NCBI RefSeq assembly: GCF_900176505.1
Contig: NZ_FWYB01000005.1
Coordinates: 124,001 to 188,000, forward strand
Origin: Pedobacter nyackensis
Lineage (GTDB): Bacteria > Bacteroidota > Bacteroidia > Sphingobacteriales > Sphingobacteriaceae
Length of the DNA stretch: 64,000 nucleotides
Reading direction: 5' to 3'
Positions 35,394 to 45,132 of this stretch are shown here, piece by piece (within the stretch, counting starts at the first letter, position 1; each line of letters begins with the position of its first letter). The position numbers and the translations under genes are program-made. The notes under the pieces are model-generated. The model was not told the DNA's origin, did not search any database, and saw only the letters and a list, made by a program, of their open reading frames with translations.

Positions 35394-36893
35394 TTACGGT
35401 TGGTTTTTAAATTCGGTTGGAAAAAGCTGTTCCATTTGTTTGATCATAGGCCTGGCGGTGTTGATAATTGGCTGTGGATACAACCCAAGCCATATAATGG
35501 AGATCGTAAGGACTGCCATGATGAATACTTCTCTCCAAGAAAAGTCAGAAAAAGGTGCTGATGCCGGTATAGGGCCATGAAATACTTTCTGGATCATCCT
35601 TAAGGAATAGATGGCGGAAAAGATAAGTCCGATGGTAGCCAGGACCGTAAGCCACATGTTCGATTTAAATGCCCCTAATAAGATAAGGAACTCCGCAACA
35701 AAATTTCCCAATCCAGGTAAGCCCAGAGAGGCCATCGCAAACAAAACTGCTATAGCGCCCATCTTTGGCATCTGAAACCAAAGTCCGCCCATCTCATCGA
35801 TTTCCCGGGTGTGGAGACGTTCTTTTAGCATTCCTGCCATGATAAACAGCGCCCCGGTGCTGATGGCATGGGTCAATAGTTGCATGACTACACCCTGAAA
35901 TGCCAGTTCATTAAAAGCAAAAATTCCTAAAATCACAAAGCCCATATGGCTTACGCTAGTATAGGCGATGAGGCGCTTAAGGTCGGTTTGTGAGAAGGCA
36001 AGGATAGCGCCATAAATAATTCCGATGACACCCAGGAGCATGGCACATGGTGCATATGTTTTTGCAATTTCAGGAAATAAGGGTAATACGAACCTTAAAA
36101 TGCCATAAGCCCCGGTTTTTAAAAGTAATCCAGCCAGAATTAAACTCCCGGCTGTTGGAGCTTCACTATGTGCATCGGGTAACCAGGAGTGAAAAGGAAC
36201 AACAGGTAGTTTTACCGCAAAAGCGATCATGAACCCCATCATTAGCCAAAAGGCCGTCTGCGGAGCGATAACTGTTCCCAACAATTCGAAGTAATTAAAA
36301 GTATATCTGCCAGTATTCTGAGCATGAATAAAATATAAAGCAAGAATGGAAATGAACATCAATAGTCCGCTGACCTGGGTGAAAATAAAGAATTTGTAAG
36401 CCGCATATTCCCGGTTTTTACTTCCCCAGATGCCGATCAGAAAATACATTGGAATCAACATGATCTCCCAGAAAAAGTAAAAAAGAAATAGATCCATGGC
36501 CATAAATACGCCTGAAATACCCGCCAAAATCCAAAGCAGATTGAAATGATAAAAGCCCAGATGTTCGGTTATTTCTTTCCAGGAGCACAATACTGCTAAA
36601 ATCCCAAGGAAAAAAGTTAGCATTAACAATAGCAGGCTTAATCCATCAATTGCCAGATGAAAGCTGATCCCAAAAGAAGGGATCCAATCTTGTTGGAAAT
36701 CGATCATCCAGGAATCTGTAGAACCGATGTTTATGGCCGCGTAATGCTCTACCCAGAAAGATATCAGGGCAATAAAACCGATAATCAGGGTATATAGCGA
36801 AATCCATCGGGGCAAGGTTTTATTCCATTGCCCAACCAGGAATGCCAATAAGCCTCCTCCCATTAATAGACCGATGAGCCAAATAAGTATCAT
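35394..36893 (-). CDS. nuoM: NADH-quinone oxidoreductase subunit M
   Basis: The 499-residue proton-pumping subunit shows FFWEIMLIPMYFLIGIWG (Glu of helix 5), KLPVVPFHSWLPDAHSEAPTAGSLILAGLLLKTGAYG and KRLIAYTSVSHMGFVILG. I set the start at the ATG at 36893, where MILIWLIGLLMGG opens the first helix; it forms an ATGA overlap with the nuoL stop. A longer frame reaching into nuoL encodes a Cys/His-rich segment with no family match and is unlikely. Four bases separate it from nuoN. Confidence 0.94.
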   Translation of the reverse strand: MILIWLIGLLMGGGLLAFLVGQWNKTLPRWISLYTLIIGFIALISFWVEHYAAINIGSTDSWMIDFQQDWIPSFGISFHLAIDGLSLLLLMLTFFLGILAVLCSWKEITEHLGFYHFNLLWILAGISGVFMAMDLFLFYFFWEIMLIPMYFLIGIWGSKNREYAAYKFFIFTQVSGLLMFISILALYFIHAQNTGRYTFNYFELLGTVIAPQTAFWLMMGFMIAFAVKLPVVPFHSWLPDAHSEAPTAGSLILAGLLLKTGAYGILRFVLPLFPEIAKTYAPCAMLLGVIGIIYGAILAFSQTDLKRLIAYTSVSHMGFVILGIFAFNELAFQGVVMQLLTHAISTGALFIMAGMLKERLHTREIDEMGGLWFQMPKMGAIAVLFAMASLGLPGLGNFVAEFLILLGAFKSNMWLTVLATIGLIFSAIYSLRMIQKVFHGPIPASAPFSDFSWREVFIMAVLTISIIWLGLYPQPIINTARPMIKQMEQLFPTEFKNQP

Positions 36894-38779
36894 AATATGA
36901 TTTGTATGCCTAAAATGATGATTGCACCAACAACAAGACCCATAATATACCACCTTAGTGATCCTGATTGCGTAAACGATAAACACCGGTAAAGACCAAT
37001 TGAGACCAAAGTTATGCCCTGATAAATTTTATCTACGACATCATTTTTGTTGATGTTGGCTAAAAAAACAACTGGACGTACGATAACTGTCTTGTATAAT
37101 TGATCAAAGCCCCAACCGGCATGCCAGAAGGAGTAGAGGAGGAGTACTGCCTCATTACGTTTTAATTTTTCAATGCGTTCGGGTTGCTTATGCCATAAAA
37201 TGTAGGCGGTATAAATCCCTCCGAAGGTAGCCAGCGCTGCCAGTAACTGAAAGGAAAATTCTCCATTTGCGGTAGATTTTAGAACCGTTTCAGGCAATAC
37301 CTGATGAAGAAAGTCTGAAAAAAGAGTAAGGGAACCAAAATTATGGGGCAGTTCGATAAAGCCGGCACAAATGGTGAAAAATGCAAGGATGATTAGTGGA
37401 ATGGTGATGAGTTTGCCAGGAAGCCGTTGTACCTCCGTTTTCGTTGCTCCCCAGAAAGTAAGAATGACCATTCTTGTGGTATAGAGTGCTGTAATGAATG
37501 CACCTAGAAAGGCGATCAGCCACAGTAATGGGTTCCCATTTTTACTAGCCCATGCAAACCAGAGAATCTGATCTTTACTATAAAATCCGGAACTGATCAG
37601 GGGCAAGGCAATTAATGATGCTGAGCCAATAACAAAGGTCCAGAAAACCACTGGAAGTTTATTTTTAAGGCCACCCATCTTAGACATATTATGTTCATGA
37701 TTTAGTGCGTCTATCACTGCACCGGCGGCCAGGAATAACAGGGCTTTAAAAAAAGCATGAATCATAAAATGGAAAATAGCCGCTGTCCAGGCACCCAGAC
37801 CTAATGCTAGAAACATGTATCCGATCTGGCTGATTGTGGAGTAGGCGAGCACCCGTTTGAGGTCATATTGGGTAAGCGCGCTGAAGCCCGCAATGAATAA
37901 AGTTGCGGCTCCGATTCCTGCAACAATCAGCTGCACTGTTGGAGATAGCTCGAAGATGACATGCATCCTGGCGATGAGGTAAACACCTGCCGTTACCATG
38001 GTTGCTGCATGAATCAGGGCACTTACAGGAGAAGGCCCGGCCATGGCATCAGGAAGCCAGGTTTGAAAAGGTAGCTGAGCAGATTTTCCTAACCCGCCTG
38101 CAAGTAATAATAAGGCGGTTATCGTTGCCATTGAAGCTCCTGGATGCCATAAAGAAGGGGCTTTCGCTAGAATATCTGGAATCAGGAGGGTGCCAAATTG
38201 ATAAAAAATGACAAAAATCCCAATGGCCATGGCAGTATCTCCTATACGGGTGATGATAAATGCTTTTCGGGCAGCATATCCATTTTCAGAATGCTCATAC
38301 CAAAAGCCAATCAGTAAGTAGCTGCACAGTCCCACACCTTCCCATCCCAGATATAACAGCAGTAAATTATCAGCCAGTACGAGCAGGAGCATAGAAAACA
38401 CGAATAGGTTCATGCAGGCAAAAAAGCGGGAATAATCTTTGTCAAAGGCCATAAAGGCAACAGAGTAAAGATGTATTAGGGCTCCGATGAAGGTGATCAC
38501 GAAAATAAAAACCAGCGATAAGGCATCCAGGTACAGGGTTATCTTTGGATGGAAATCTGCGACCTCCATCCAGGTCCATAAGGTCTGGGAATGATGACCA
38601 CTGGCTGGAGGGAAGGTAAGAAAGTCAATACCAATGATGATGGTAAAAATGGCAGAAAGGCTAACCATTCCTGCACCAATTATGGCCACCCATGCCGGAG
38701 GCATACTTTTTCCTGTCAGCGTCAGTATTAAAAAGCCGGCAAGGGGACAAGCGGGAATAAGCCATAACAGGTGTTCCAT
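36890..38779 (-). CDS. nuoL: NADH-quinone oxidoreductase subunit L
   Basis: The 629-residue distal membrane subunit has about 16 helices with the long lateral helix near the C-terminus. Family marks are WEGVGLCSYLLIGFWY, GKSAQLPFQTWLPDAMAGPSPVSALIHAATMVTAGVYL and KRVLAYSTISQIGYMFLALG. It carries the outermost antiporter-like channel. Its stop overlaps nuoM by ATGA; it begins 2 bases after nuoK. Confidence 0.95.
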   Translation of the reverse strand: MEHLLWLIPACPLAGFLILTLTGKSMPPAWVAIIGAGMVSLSAIFTIIIGIDFLTFPPASGHHSQTLWTWMEVADFHPKITLYLDALSLVFIFVITFIGALIHLYSVAFMAFDKDYSRFFACMNLFVFSMLLLVLADNLLLLYLGWEGVGLCSYLLIGFWYEHSENGYAARKAFIITRIGDTAMAIGIFVIFYQFGTLLIPDILAKAPSLWHPGASMATITALLLLAGGLGKSAQLPFQTWLPDAMAGPSPVSALIHAATMVTAGVYLIARMHVIFELSPTVQLIVAGIGAATLFIAGFSALTQYDLKRVLAYSTISQIGYMFLALGLGAWTAAIFHFMIHAFFKALLFLAAGAVIDALNHEHNMSKMGGLKNKLPVVFWTFVIGSASLIALPLISSGFYSKDQILWFAWASKNGNPLLWLIAFLGAFITALYTTRMVILTFWGATKTEVQRLPGKLITIPLIILAFFTICAGFIELPHNFGSLTLFSDFLHQVLPETVLKSTANGEFSFQLLAALATFGGIYTAYILWHKQPERIEKLKRNEAVLLLYSFWHAGWGFDQLYKTVIVRPVVFLANINKNDVVDKIYQGITLVSIGLYRCLSFTQSGSLRWYIMGLVVGAIIILGIQIIL

Positions 38780-38781
38780 AG

Positions 38782-39093
38782 TTATCCTTTCATCTCTTTT
38801 AAATTGTCTATGTCCAGTGATTTATGCTGATGGTAAATCTGGAGGATCAGCGCCAGTCCAACGGAAACTTCTGCTGCAGCCATGGCCAGGATAAAGACGA
38901 ACATTACTTGTCCGTCCGGTTGCCCCCAGTGCGATCCTGCGGCTACAAAGGCCAGTCCTGATGCGTTCAGCATCACTTCTATGGATAACAGCATAAAAAT
39001 GATGTTCTTGCGGATGATCACTCCGGCAATGCCCATGACGAAAAGTAGAGCCGCCAGGAGTAGGATCATTTCCATAGATATCTCAGTTTTCAT
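38782..39093 (-). CDS. nuoK: NADH-quinone oxidoreductase subunit K
   Basis: The 103-residue subunit has three helices. The buried glutamates used in proton transfer are visible in FMLLSIEVMLNASGLAF and AMAAAEVSVGLALILQIY. Length is standard. It overlaps the end of nuoJ by 4 bases (ATGA), so translation is coupled. Confidence 0.95.
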   Translation of the reverse strand: MKTEISMEMILLLAALLFVMGIAGVIIRKNIIFMLLSIEVMLNASGLAFVAAGSHWGQPDGQVMFVFILAMAAAEVSVGLALILQIYHQHKSLDIDNLKEMKG

Positions 39094-39620
39094 AGTACTT
39101 CCTCCTCTTTTAAAAACCGGTGTAAGGTTGTTTTTTTATGTTGTCCGATGTGAGCGGCGCCTACTACGCCTGCCATTAACAGCATGGCAGCTAGTTCAAC
39201 TCCAATCAAATAGGGCCTGAATAAGGATATTGCAACTGTTTTGGCATCAACAGTCTGCTGAACCAGGTAGGTTGCTGAGGGGCTGCTGATCAGGTAAAAT
39301 AATTCGGCAAAAAGGATGGCAGATAAGACTGTTGGCCCTATCCATACCTTAGGTTTGAGCCATTCTTTTTCCTGAATTGCGGTTTCCTTGCCAAGGTTTA
39401 ACAGCATGATCACAAAGATGAAAAGCACCATGATGGCCCCGGCATAAATGATGATTTCCAGCATTGCTGCAAAAGGGGCCCCAAGTAAAAAGAAGATGAC
39501 CGATAAGGAAAGCAGGGAAATGACAAGGTATAGCAGGGCATGCACGGGATTATGCCTGGTGATGACCATAAGGGTAGAAACCAAGGTCACAAATGCGGTG
39601 ATGTAAAATATGATGTCCAT
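39090..39620 (-). CDS. nuoJ: NADH-quinone oxidoreductase subunit J
   Basis: The 176-residue membrane subunit has five helices. The key helix-3 segment LEIIIYAGAIMVLFIFVIMLLNLG, which makes the pi-bulge and tyrosine hinge of complex I, is clear. The C-terminal segment LIGVELAAMLLMAGVVGAAHIG fits the family. It begins 2 bases after nuoI. Confidence 0.94.
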   Translation of the reverse strand: MDIIFYITAFVTLVSTLMVITRHNPVHALLYLVISLLSLSVIFFLLGAPFAAMLEIIIYAGAIMVLFIFVIMLLNLGKETAIQEKEWLKPKVWIGPTVLSAILFAELFYLISSPSATYLVQQTVDAKTVAISLFRPYLIGVELAAMLLMAGVVGAAHIGQHKKTTLHRFLKEEEVL

Positions 39621-39622
39621 TT

Positions 39623-40141
39623 TTAAGGTAATAAACTATGTATGTCAATTGGTGGGTCTTCATTTTCACCGGTTCCTTTTCCCTTCACACCTGCATCCAG
39701 TCCGGCGATTTTGTAATAATTGTAACCCGGATATTTCCCCTGACTATTGATCAATAAATCTTCTTTTTCATAAACCATATCCTGCCGGTTGTACTCTGCC
39801 ATTTCAAAGTCGGGGATCAGTTGTATGGCATAAGTTGGGCAGGCCTCCTCGCAATAGCCACAAAAAATGCAGCGCGAAAAATTGATGCGGAAGAACTCCG
39901 GGTACCTTCTCCCATTTTCATCTTCGGTAGCCTGCAGTGAAATGCAGTCTACCGGACAAGCGGCCGCACATAGGTAACAGCCCACACAGCGTTCCCCCAT
40001 ATCCGGATCCCTCGTTAATACAATTCTTCCACGCCAGCGAGGGTGTAGTGATGCTTTTTCTTCCGGATACTGAATCGTTTCCCTTTTCTTGAACATGTGT
40101 AGAAAAGTGAGTCCTATTGTTCTTAGCAAACTGATCATCAT
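39623..40141 (-). CDS. nuoI: NADH-quinone oxidoreductase subunit I
   Basis: The 172-residue peripheral subunit carries two [4Fe-4S] clusters, N6a and N6b, through [16 protein letters not shown] and [16 protein letters not shown]. The N-terminal amphipathic helix ([14 protein letters not shown]) lies on the membrane. It hands electrons from NuoG to NuoB. A second ATG directly follows the first. It begins 39 bases after nuoH. Confidence 0.95.
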   Translation of the reverse strand: MMISLLRTIGLTFLHMFKKRETIQYPEEKASLHPRWRGRIVLTRDPDMGERCVGCYLCAAACPVDCISLQATEDENGRRYPEFFRINFSRCIFCGYCEEACPTYAIQLIPDFEMAEYNRQDMVYEKEDLLINSQGKYPGYNYYKIAGLDAGVKGKGTGENEDPPIDIHSLLP

Positions 40142-40180
40142 TTCTTTTTTTATAAGTCATAACCCCACCATATGAGGAGA

Positions 40181-41140
40181 TCATTTATTCATCATCAACA
40201 GAATTGCTCCTGTGATCAATAAGTTCAATAATGCCACTGGCAATAATATTTTCCAGCCATATTCCATCAGCTGATCATATCTTGGCCTCGGAAGTGAGGC
40301 CCTCAGTAAGATGAAAAACAGGATGAAAACAAAAGTTTTCAGTATAAACCAAATTAACGGGGGAAGGAATCCTGGTCCCAGCCATCCTCCAAAAAATAAA
40401 GTGACTACCATTGCCGAAATGAGGGTGATTCCCAGGTATTCGCCAATAAAAAACATTCCGAATTTCATGCCCGAATATTCTGAATGGAAGCCGGCAACCA
40501 GCTCGCTTTCTGCTTCCGGAATGTCAAAAGGCAGCCGATGCGTTTCCGCTATCCCGGCAATCATAAAAACGACAAAGGCTACTGGCTGTGTAATGATGAA
40601 CCAGCAGTCTTGCTGAGCCATTACGATGTCGGTTAGCCTGAATGATCCTGACATCATCACGATTCCCATTAAGGAGAGTCCCATGAATACTTCATAACTG
40701 ATCATTTGCGCGGCGCCACGTAAGGCGCCCAGAAGCGAATATTTGTTATTCGATGCCCATCCGCCCAGTACGATACTATAAACGCCAATGGAAGACATTG
40801 CGAGGAAGAAAAGCAAGCCTACATTCAGGTCTGCAATGAGTATCCCCGGGGCGTAAGGAATCACCACAAAGCTCATGAGTACAGTGGCGGCAACAATAGC
40901 GGGTGCAATCACAAATATTGTTTTATCCGCAAATGGGGGAATCCAGTCTTCCTTAAAAAACAATTTGATGGTATCGGCAATGACAATGAACAGCCCGAAT
41001 GGTCCTGCCCGATTGGGGCCGCATCTATTTTGCCATACCGCAAGCATCCGCCTTTCCAACCAGATCAGCCAGGCAGCAATTGTGGTTAAAGCAAACAACA
41101 CAATTGCAATCATGAGGATATATCCGAGGACGGTGCTCAT
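40181..41140 (-). CDS. nuoH: NADH-quinone oxidoreductase subunit H
   Basis: The 319-residue subunit links the hydrophilic and membrane arms and forms the quinone-binding cavity. The family marks ERRMLAVWQNRCGPNRAGPFG and ETHRLPFDIPEAESELVAGFHSEYSGMKF are both present, as is RASLPRPRYDQLM. I set the start at 41140 (MSTVLGYILMI), where it makes an ATGA overlap with the nuoG stop; an upstream in-frame start would run into nuoG and add an unusual basic stretch. Confidence 0.94.
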   Translation of the reverse strand: MSTVLGYILMIAIVLFALTTIAAWLIWLERRMLAVWQNRCGPNRAGPFGLFIVIADTIKLFFKEDWIPPFADKTIFVIAPAIVAATVLMSFVVIPYAPGILIADLNVGLLFFLAMSSIGVYSIVLGGWASNNKYSLLGALRGAAQMISYEVFMGLSLMGIVMMSGSFRLTDIVMAQQDCWFIITQPVAFVVFMIAGIAETHRLPFDIPEAESELVAGFHSEYSGMKFGMFFIGEYLGITLISAMVVTLFFGGWLGPGFLPPLIWFILKTFVFILFFILLRASLPRPRYDQLMEYGWKILLPVALLNLLITGAILLMMNK

Positions 41141-43845
41141 GTGTTTCCTTTCGTTAAAGTTCCTTTTGCCGGCCATGAAATACCTGTTAGCCCGGGAATT
41201 TGATATGGAATTCCTGCTAGTCCTTGAGGAAGTTCTTCCATGATTCTAACAGGTAAAAAATAAAGTTGATCCTGTATTTGTAGCTGCACAATGTCATTTT
41301 CAGCGGTATTCAAATCTTTCGCATCCTTTCTATTGATGGCGATATAGGGCTTTGGGCAGCGCTCATTAATACCAGGACTGTAGATGCTGAGTTCTTCGGA
41401 TCCGAAAATATGTGATAATGGGAGCATCAACCATTCTCCTGGGGATGGTATAAAGGGGGAAGGAATATGATTTCGATAACTGAGCTCAGCAACACTGATT
41501 TCTGGAAATAATCTATTCCCGGGATCGCCACCACGCAAAGACCCACCAACTTCCGCTTGGTACTTGTTAACGGATTGTCCGGAATTCCAGCCTGGAGCCC
41601 AGAAAAAAGGGATTAAAGGAGCAGGAGGCATTCCTTTATAACCTTCCATCGTAAACGATAAGGCGGAATCATGGTCCTCCGGAGGTTTAGGTTCACTCAC
41701 ATTGATATTGGCCAACATGGCAGTCCGTCCACTATAACGATGCGGTTCACGGGGGATTTTTTGCCCGGAAATGCGAAAGTCTGCGTCTGGAGCCACGGTG
41801 TCGGCACCTTTAAATTGAGGCATTAAATGGGCCATTTCGGCGAGTAAATTTTCTGGAGCTTTTAATTCTTCAGGACATATGCCATTTTGGAATTGTCTGA
41901 ATTCATCTAGCCACCTCCAGCTTTCCCTGAAATTCTCATTTTTTGGACTAAATACCTGGAAGAAACGCTGTGCCCGACCTTCATTATTGACGATTGTTCC
42001 ATCCGCTTCTGCAAAGGTGGCTACCGGGATCAGGATACTTGCTTTATTACTGGTTTCATTATGCAAATGATCCAATACCACCAGGTTTCTACAATGGTTA
42101 AAAAGCAGGTCTATTTCCCCTTTTCCGCCTCGTCGGTACAGGTCGTTTTCCAGTACAACGACGGTATCCACGTCACCATTTTCCAATACCTCCATGGCAT
42201 GCGCTAAGGAGGGGGCATCCATCATTGCCAGCCCCATTGAGTTGCATTCGGGTATGACAAATGACAAATTTGCTTTTTTTTCTTTCCCGGATAAGGCAAG
42301 GGCAATGTTTGTTGCGGCACTGATGATGGCCTCATTGAAGAGACTTGTGCCGCAAATGATCAAGGGATTTTTTGCCTTTTTAAGGATGCCTGCAATTTGT
42401 TTGGCAAGTTTCAAGCTGTGTTTACTCAGCCCTTCAGGTGCCGGAACATTCGTGTTGAGCTGCGCAGCGACAGTATAGCCCAGGCGCGCAATCTCATCGG
42501 GAGATAAGTGCAGGGGCTTGTCGGCAAGCTCATCTAGTTTGGTTTTTGTAGGATAAGCGATAAATAAAGCCCCTTTTTCTTCCTGGGCAAGCTCCCTTAA
42601 TGCGGCATCATGCCAGGTCGGGATACTGATTTCTGCTGCCTTTTCGAATGGGGCTTTACGTATGGCCTGCCTTACTGCGAGCGCAAGCATCGGGGCTGAA
42701 TTGGTTAAATCTTCGCCAAGGATAAATACCGCATCAGCGGTCTCTGTTTCTTTGAGCGATGGGGAGTGAACATGACCAGAGTTAAGGGTAAGGAGAATAT
42801 TACGCATCAGCTGAGCTTCTGCTTCGGAAACTCCCTGGTAGAAGTTTTCCTTTCCTACCAATTGTCTAAGGGCAAAATTGGCTTCCAAAGATGCCCTGGG
42901 AGAAGCAATTCCAATTGTGGTATCCTTTGTTAAAATCTTTGCCAGTTGGCGATATAAGCTGTCCTTGTCGGCCGCATCTGGAATTTGAGCCCGTACCAAG
43001 GGCTGTTGAATCCGGTTAATGTTGTTTACAAATTCGTAACCAAATCGCCCGCGATCGCAAATAAAATACCCGTTTACGGCACCATTATATCGGTTGGTAA
43101 TTTGACGAAGCTCTCCATATCTTTCCCCTGCAATGACATTGCAACCCAGACTGCAATGCTGACAAATGGATGGAGCCATCGTCATGTCCCATTTTCGGGT
43201 ATAATGTGCCTTGAGACTTTTGTCGGTAAAAACCCCTGTTGGGCAAACCTCTGCGAGGTTCCCACTAAATTCACTTTCCAGGATGCCATCTTCAGCTCTT
43301 CCAAAATAAACATGATTATGGGCTGCAAATACATCCAGGTCTTTTCCGCCTGCATAATCTTTATAAAACCGGACACAGCGGTAGCATTGTATGCAGCGGT
43401 TCATTTCATGGTTGATAAATGGACCTAGATATTGGTTTTTATAACTGCGTTTAGGGAATTGAAAACGACGGTAGTTATGGCCGGTCATCACCGTCATATC
43501 CTGTAGATGGCAGGAGCCGCCTTCATCACAAACCGCACAATCATGAGGGTGGTTGGTCATCAGCCATTCAATTACTTGTGCACGAAAAGCCCTGGCTGCG
43601 GGATCTTCAACAGACAAATACATGTTGTCTTTAACCGTTTCCATGCAGGACATGACCAATCGTCCTTTGGTGTCATCTTCGTCTTTAAAAAGTTTAATGG
43701 CACACTGACGACAAGCTCCTACGGATCCCATAGCGGGATGCCAGCAAAAATAGGGCAAGTCAAAACCTAGTGTAAGGCAGGTTTCCAGCACATTTTTGCC
43801 TGGTGTTACTTCGTAAGCTTTATGATCAATATAGATTGTGGCCAT
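41137..43845 (-). CDS. nuoG: NADH-quinone oxidoreductase subunit G
   Basis: The 902-residue subunit is a molybdopterin-oxidoreductase-like protein that carries clusters N1b, N4, N5 and N7. Cysteine groups are CWHPAMGSVGACRQC ([2Fe-2S]), HPHDCAVCDEGGSCHLQD (His-ligated), CIQCYRCVRF and CQHCSLGC-x27-C (N7). Retention of N7 links it to the E. coli-like type. The start is the ATG at 43845, chosen over a longer frame because GGAGGTGA lies 6 bases upstream; the last three codons of nuoF (TGG AGG TGA) provide it. It hands electrons from NuoF/E to NuoI. Confidence 0.94.
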   Translation of the reverse strand: MATIYIDHKAYEVTPGKNVLETCLTLGFDLPYFCWHPAMGSVGACRQCAIKLFKDEDDTKGRLVMSCMETVKDNMYLSVEDPAARAFRAQVIEWLMTNHPHDCAVCDEGGSCHLQDMTVMTGHNYRRFQFPKRSYKNQYLGPFINHEMNRCIQCYRCVRFYKDYAGGKDLDVFAAHNHVYFGRAEDGILESEFSGNLAEVCPTGVFTDKSLKAHYTRKWDMTMAPSICQHCSLGCNVIAGERYGELRQITNRYNGAVNGYFICDRGRFGYEFVNNINRIQQPLVRAQIPDAADKDSLYRQLAKILTKDTTIGIASPRASLEANFALRQLVGKENFYQGVSEAEAQLMRNILLTLNSGHVHSPSLKETETADAVFILGEDLTNSAPMLALAVRQAIRKAPFEKAAEISIPTWHDAALRELAQEEKGALFIAYPTKTKLDELADKPLHLSPDEIARLGYTVAAQLNTNVPAPEGLSKHSLKLAKQIAGILKKAKNPLIICGTSLFNEAIISAATNIALALSGKEKKANLSFVIPECNSMGLAMMDAPSLAHAMEVLENGDVDTVVVLENDLYRRGGKGEIDLLFNHCRNLVVLDHLHNETSNKASILIPVATFAEADGTIVNNEGRAQRFFQVFSPKNENFRESWRWLDEFRQFQNGICPEELKAPENLLAEMAHLMPQFKGADTVAPDADFRISGQKIPREPHRYSGRTAMLANINVSEPKPPEDHDSALSFTMEGYKGMPPAPLIPFFWAPGWNSGQSVNKYQAEVGGSLRGGDPGNRLFPEISVAELSYRNHIPSPFIPSPGEWLMLPLSHIFGSEELSIYSPGINERCPKPYIAINRKDAKDLNTAENDIVQLQIQDQLYFLPVRIMEELPQGLAGIPYQIPGLTGISWPAKGTLTKGNT

Positions 43846-43852
43846 TTTCTTT

Positions 43853-45124
43853 TCACCTCCAGGGACATTTTTTCTCTTTGATATGCTTTTCAAAATCCGC
43901 TCTAAAATATTTTAACCCACTTTGTAAAGGCTCCATCGCTCCTGGAGCTAGTGCGCAAAAAGTGTTGCCAGGTCCAAGGTGCTTGGTATGCATCTCTAAT
44001 AATTCCAGGTCTTCCATGCGCCCTTCTCCATTTTCAATGGATAGCAAAATCTTTTCTGTCCAGGGTAAACCTTCTCTGCAGGGGGTACACCATCCGCAGG
44101 ATTCCTGAGCAAAAAAATGTTCCAGATTATGAATAAAACCAACCGGACAGGTCTGGTCATCAAGCACAATCATGGTTCCCGTTCCCAGGCGACTGCCAGC
44201 TGCGGATATAGATTTATAGTCCATTTTAACATCCAAATGTTCTTCCACCAAAAAATCTGTAGAAGCTCCACCGGGCAGGACAGCTCTAAAGGAAACTCCT
44301 TTCTTCATGCCACCTGCATGCTCTTCCAGAAGCTCCCGAATGGTAGTTCCCATCGGCAATTCCCACAATCCAGGTTTATTTACTCTGCCGCTGATGCCGT
44401 AGATTTTTGTTCCCGCATCAGAGCCTGGACTCAGGTCTTTAAACCAGTCGGCACCATGGTTCACAATATGTGGGATATTGCATAGCGTTTCTACATTGTT
44501 GACAATCGTAGGTTTACCAAATAATCCGCTTACTTGTGGGAAGGGTGGTTTGGTACGTGGCGTTGCCCGTTTCCCCTCCAGTGCATTCAACAAGGCCGTT
44601 TCTTCTCCACACATATACCGGCCTATGCCCGTATGTAAGTGCATTTCCAGATCGTAGCCGGAGCCGAGGATGTTTTTTCCAAGGTAGCCGGCAGCATAGG
44701 CCTCATCGATGGCATGTTTAATTAGCCAGGCGGCTTTTTTATAAGCCCAGCGTAGAAAAACGTAGGAGATGTTGGCCTGTATCGCATACGCGGCTACAAT
44801 CATGCCCTCAATTAACTGATGGGGATTGCCTTCCAATAGCATGCGGTCTTTGAATGTTCCAGGTTCCATCTCATCGGCATTGGCAATCAGGTATTTTGTT
44901 TGCCCAACGGTATTCATGGGGACAAAGCTCCATTTTGTTCCTGTACTGAAACCGGCACCTCCACGGCCTTTCAGGTCTGCTTCCTGCACCATCTTCGTAA
45001 TGTCCTGGGGTGCCATGGTTGTCAATGCCTTCTCCACAGCCTGATAGCCGCCCACACTCCTGTAATCCTTAAGATTAAGTGAGCTTCGGTTGAAGTTGAT
45101 ATGTTGCGTGAGGGGCCTTTCCAT
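43853..45124 (-). CDS. nuoF: NADH-quinone oxidoreductase subunit F
   Basis: The 423-residue subunit binds NADH, FMN and cluster N3. The FMN/NADH region is seen in LKGRGGAGFSTGTKW and GAGAYMCGEETALLN-like GIGRYMCGEETALLNALEGKR, and the [4Fe-4S] ligands in ESCGWCTPCREG plus the later NTFCALAPGA. It oxidises NADH at the cytoplasmic tip of complex I. It starts 8 bases after nuoE, and its last codons supply the Shine-Dalgarno sequence of nuoG. Confidence 0.95.
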   Translation of the reverse strand: MERPLTQHINFNRSSLNLKDYRSVGGYQAVEKALTTMAPQDITKMVQEADLKGRGGAGFSTGTKWSFVPMNTVGQTKYLIANADEMEPGTFKDRMLLEGNPHQLIEGMIVAAYAIQANISYVFLRWAYKKAAWLIKHAIDEAYAAGYLGKNILGSGYDLEMHLHTGIGRYMCGEETALLNALEGKRATPRTKPPFPQVSGLFGKPTIVNNVETLCNIPHIVNHGADWFKDLSPGSDAGTKIYGISGRVNKPGLWELPMGTTIRELLEEHAGGMKKGVSFRAVLPGGASTDFLVEEHLDVKMDYKSISAAGSRLGTGTMIVLDDQTCPVGFIHNLEHFFAQESCGWCTPCREGLPWTEKILLSIENGEGRMEDLELLEMHTKHLGPGNTFCALAPGAMEPLQSGLKYFRADFEKHIKEKKCPWR

Positions 45125-45132
45125 GTTGCCGT

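Noticed and set aside
36893..36986. Longer start for nuoM overlapping nuoL
   Set aside because: The extension is Cys/His-rich and unlike the family; an ATGA overlap supports 36893.
41140..41176. Longer start for nuoH inside nuoG
   Set aside because: The extra basic residues do not fit the family; ATGA overlap supports 41140.
43845..43893. Longer start for nuoG inside nuoF
   Set aside because: GGAGGTGA lies just before the ATG at 43845, which gives the standard N-terminus.
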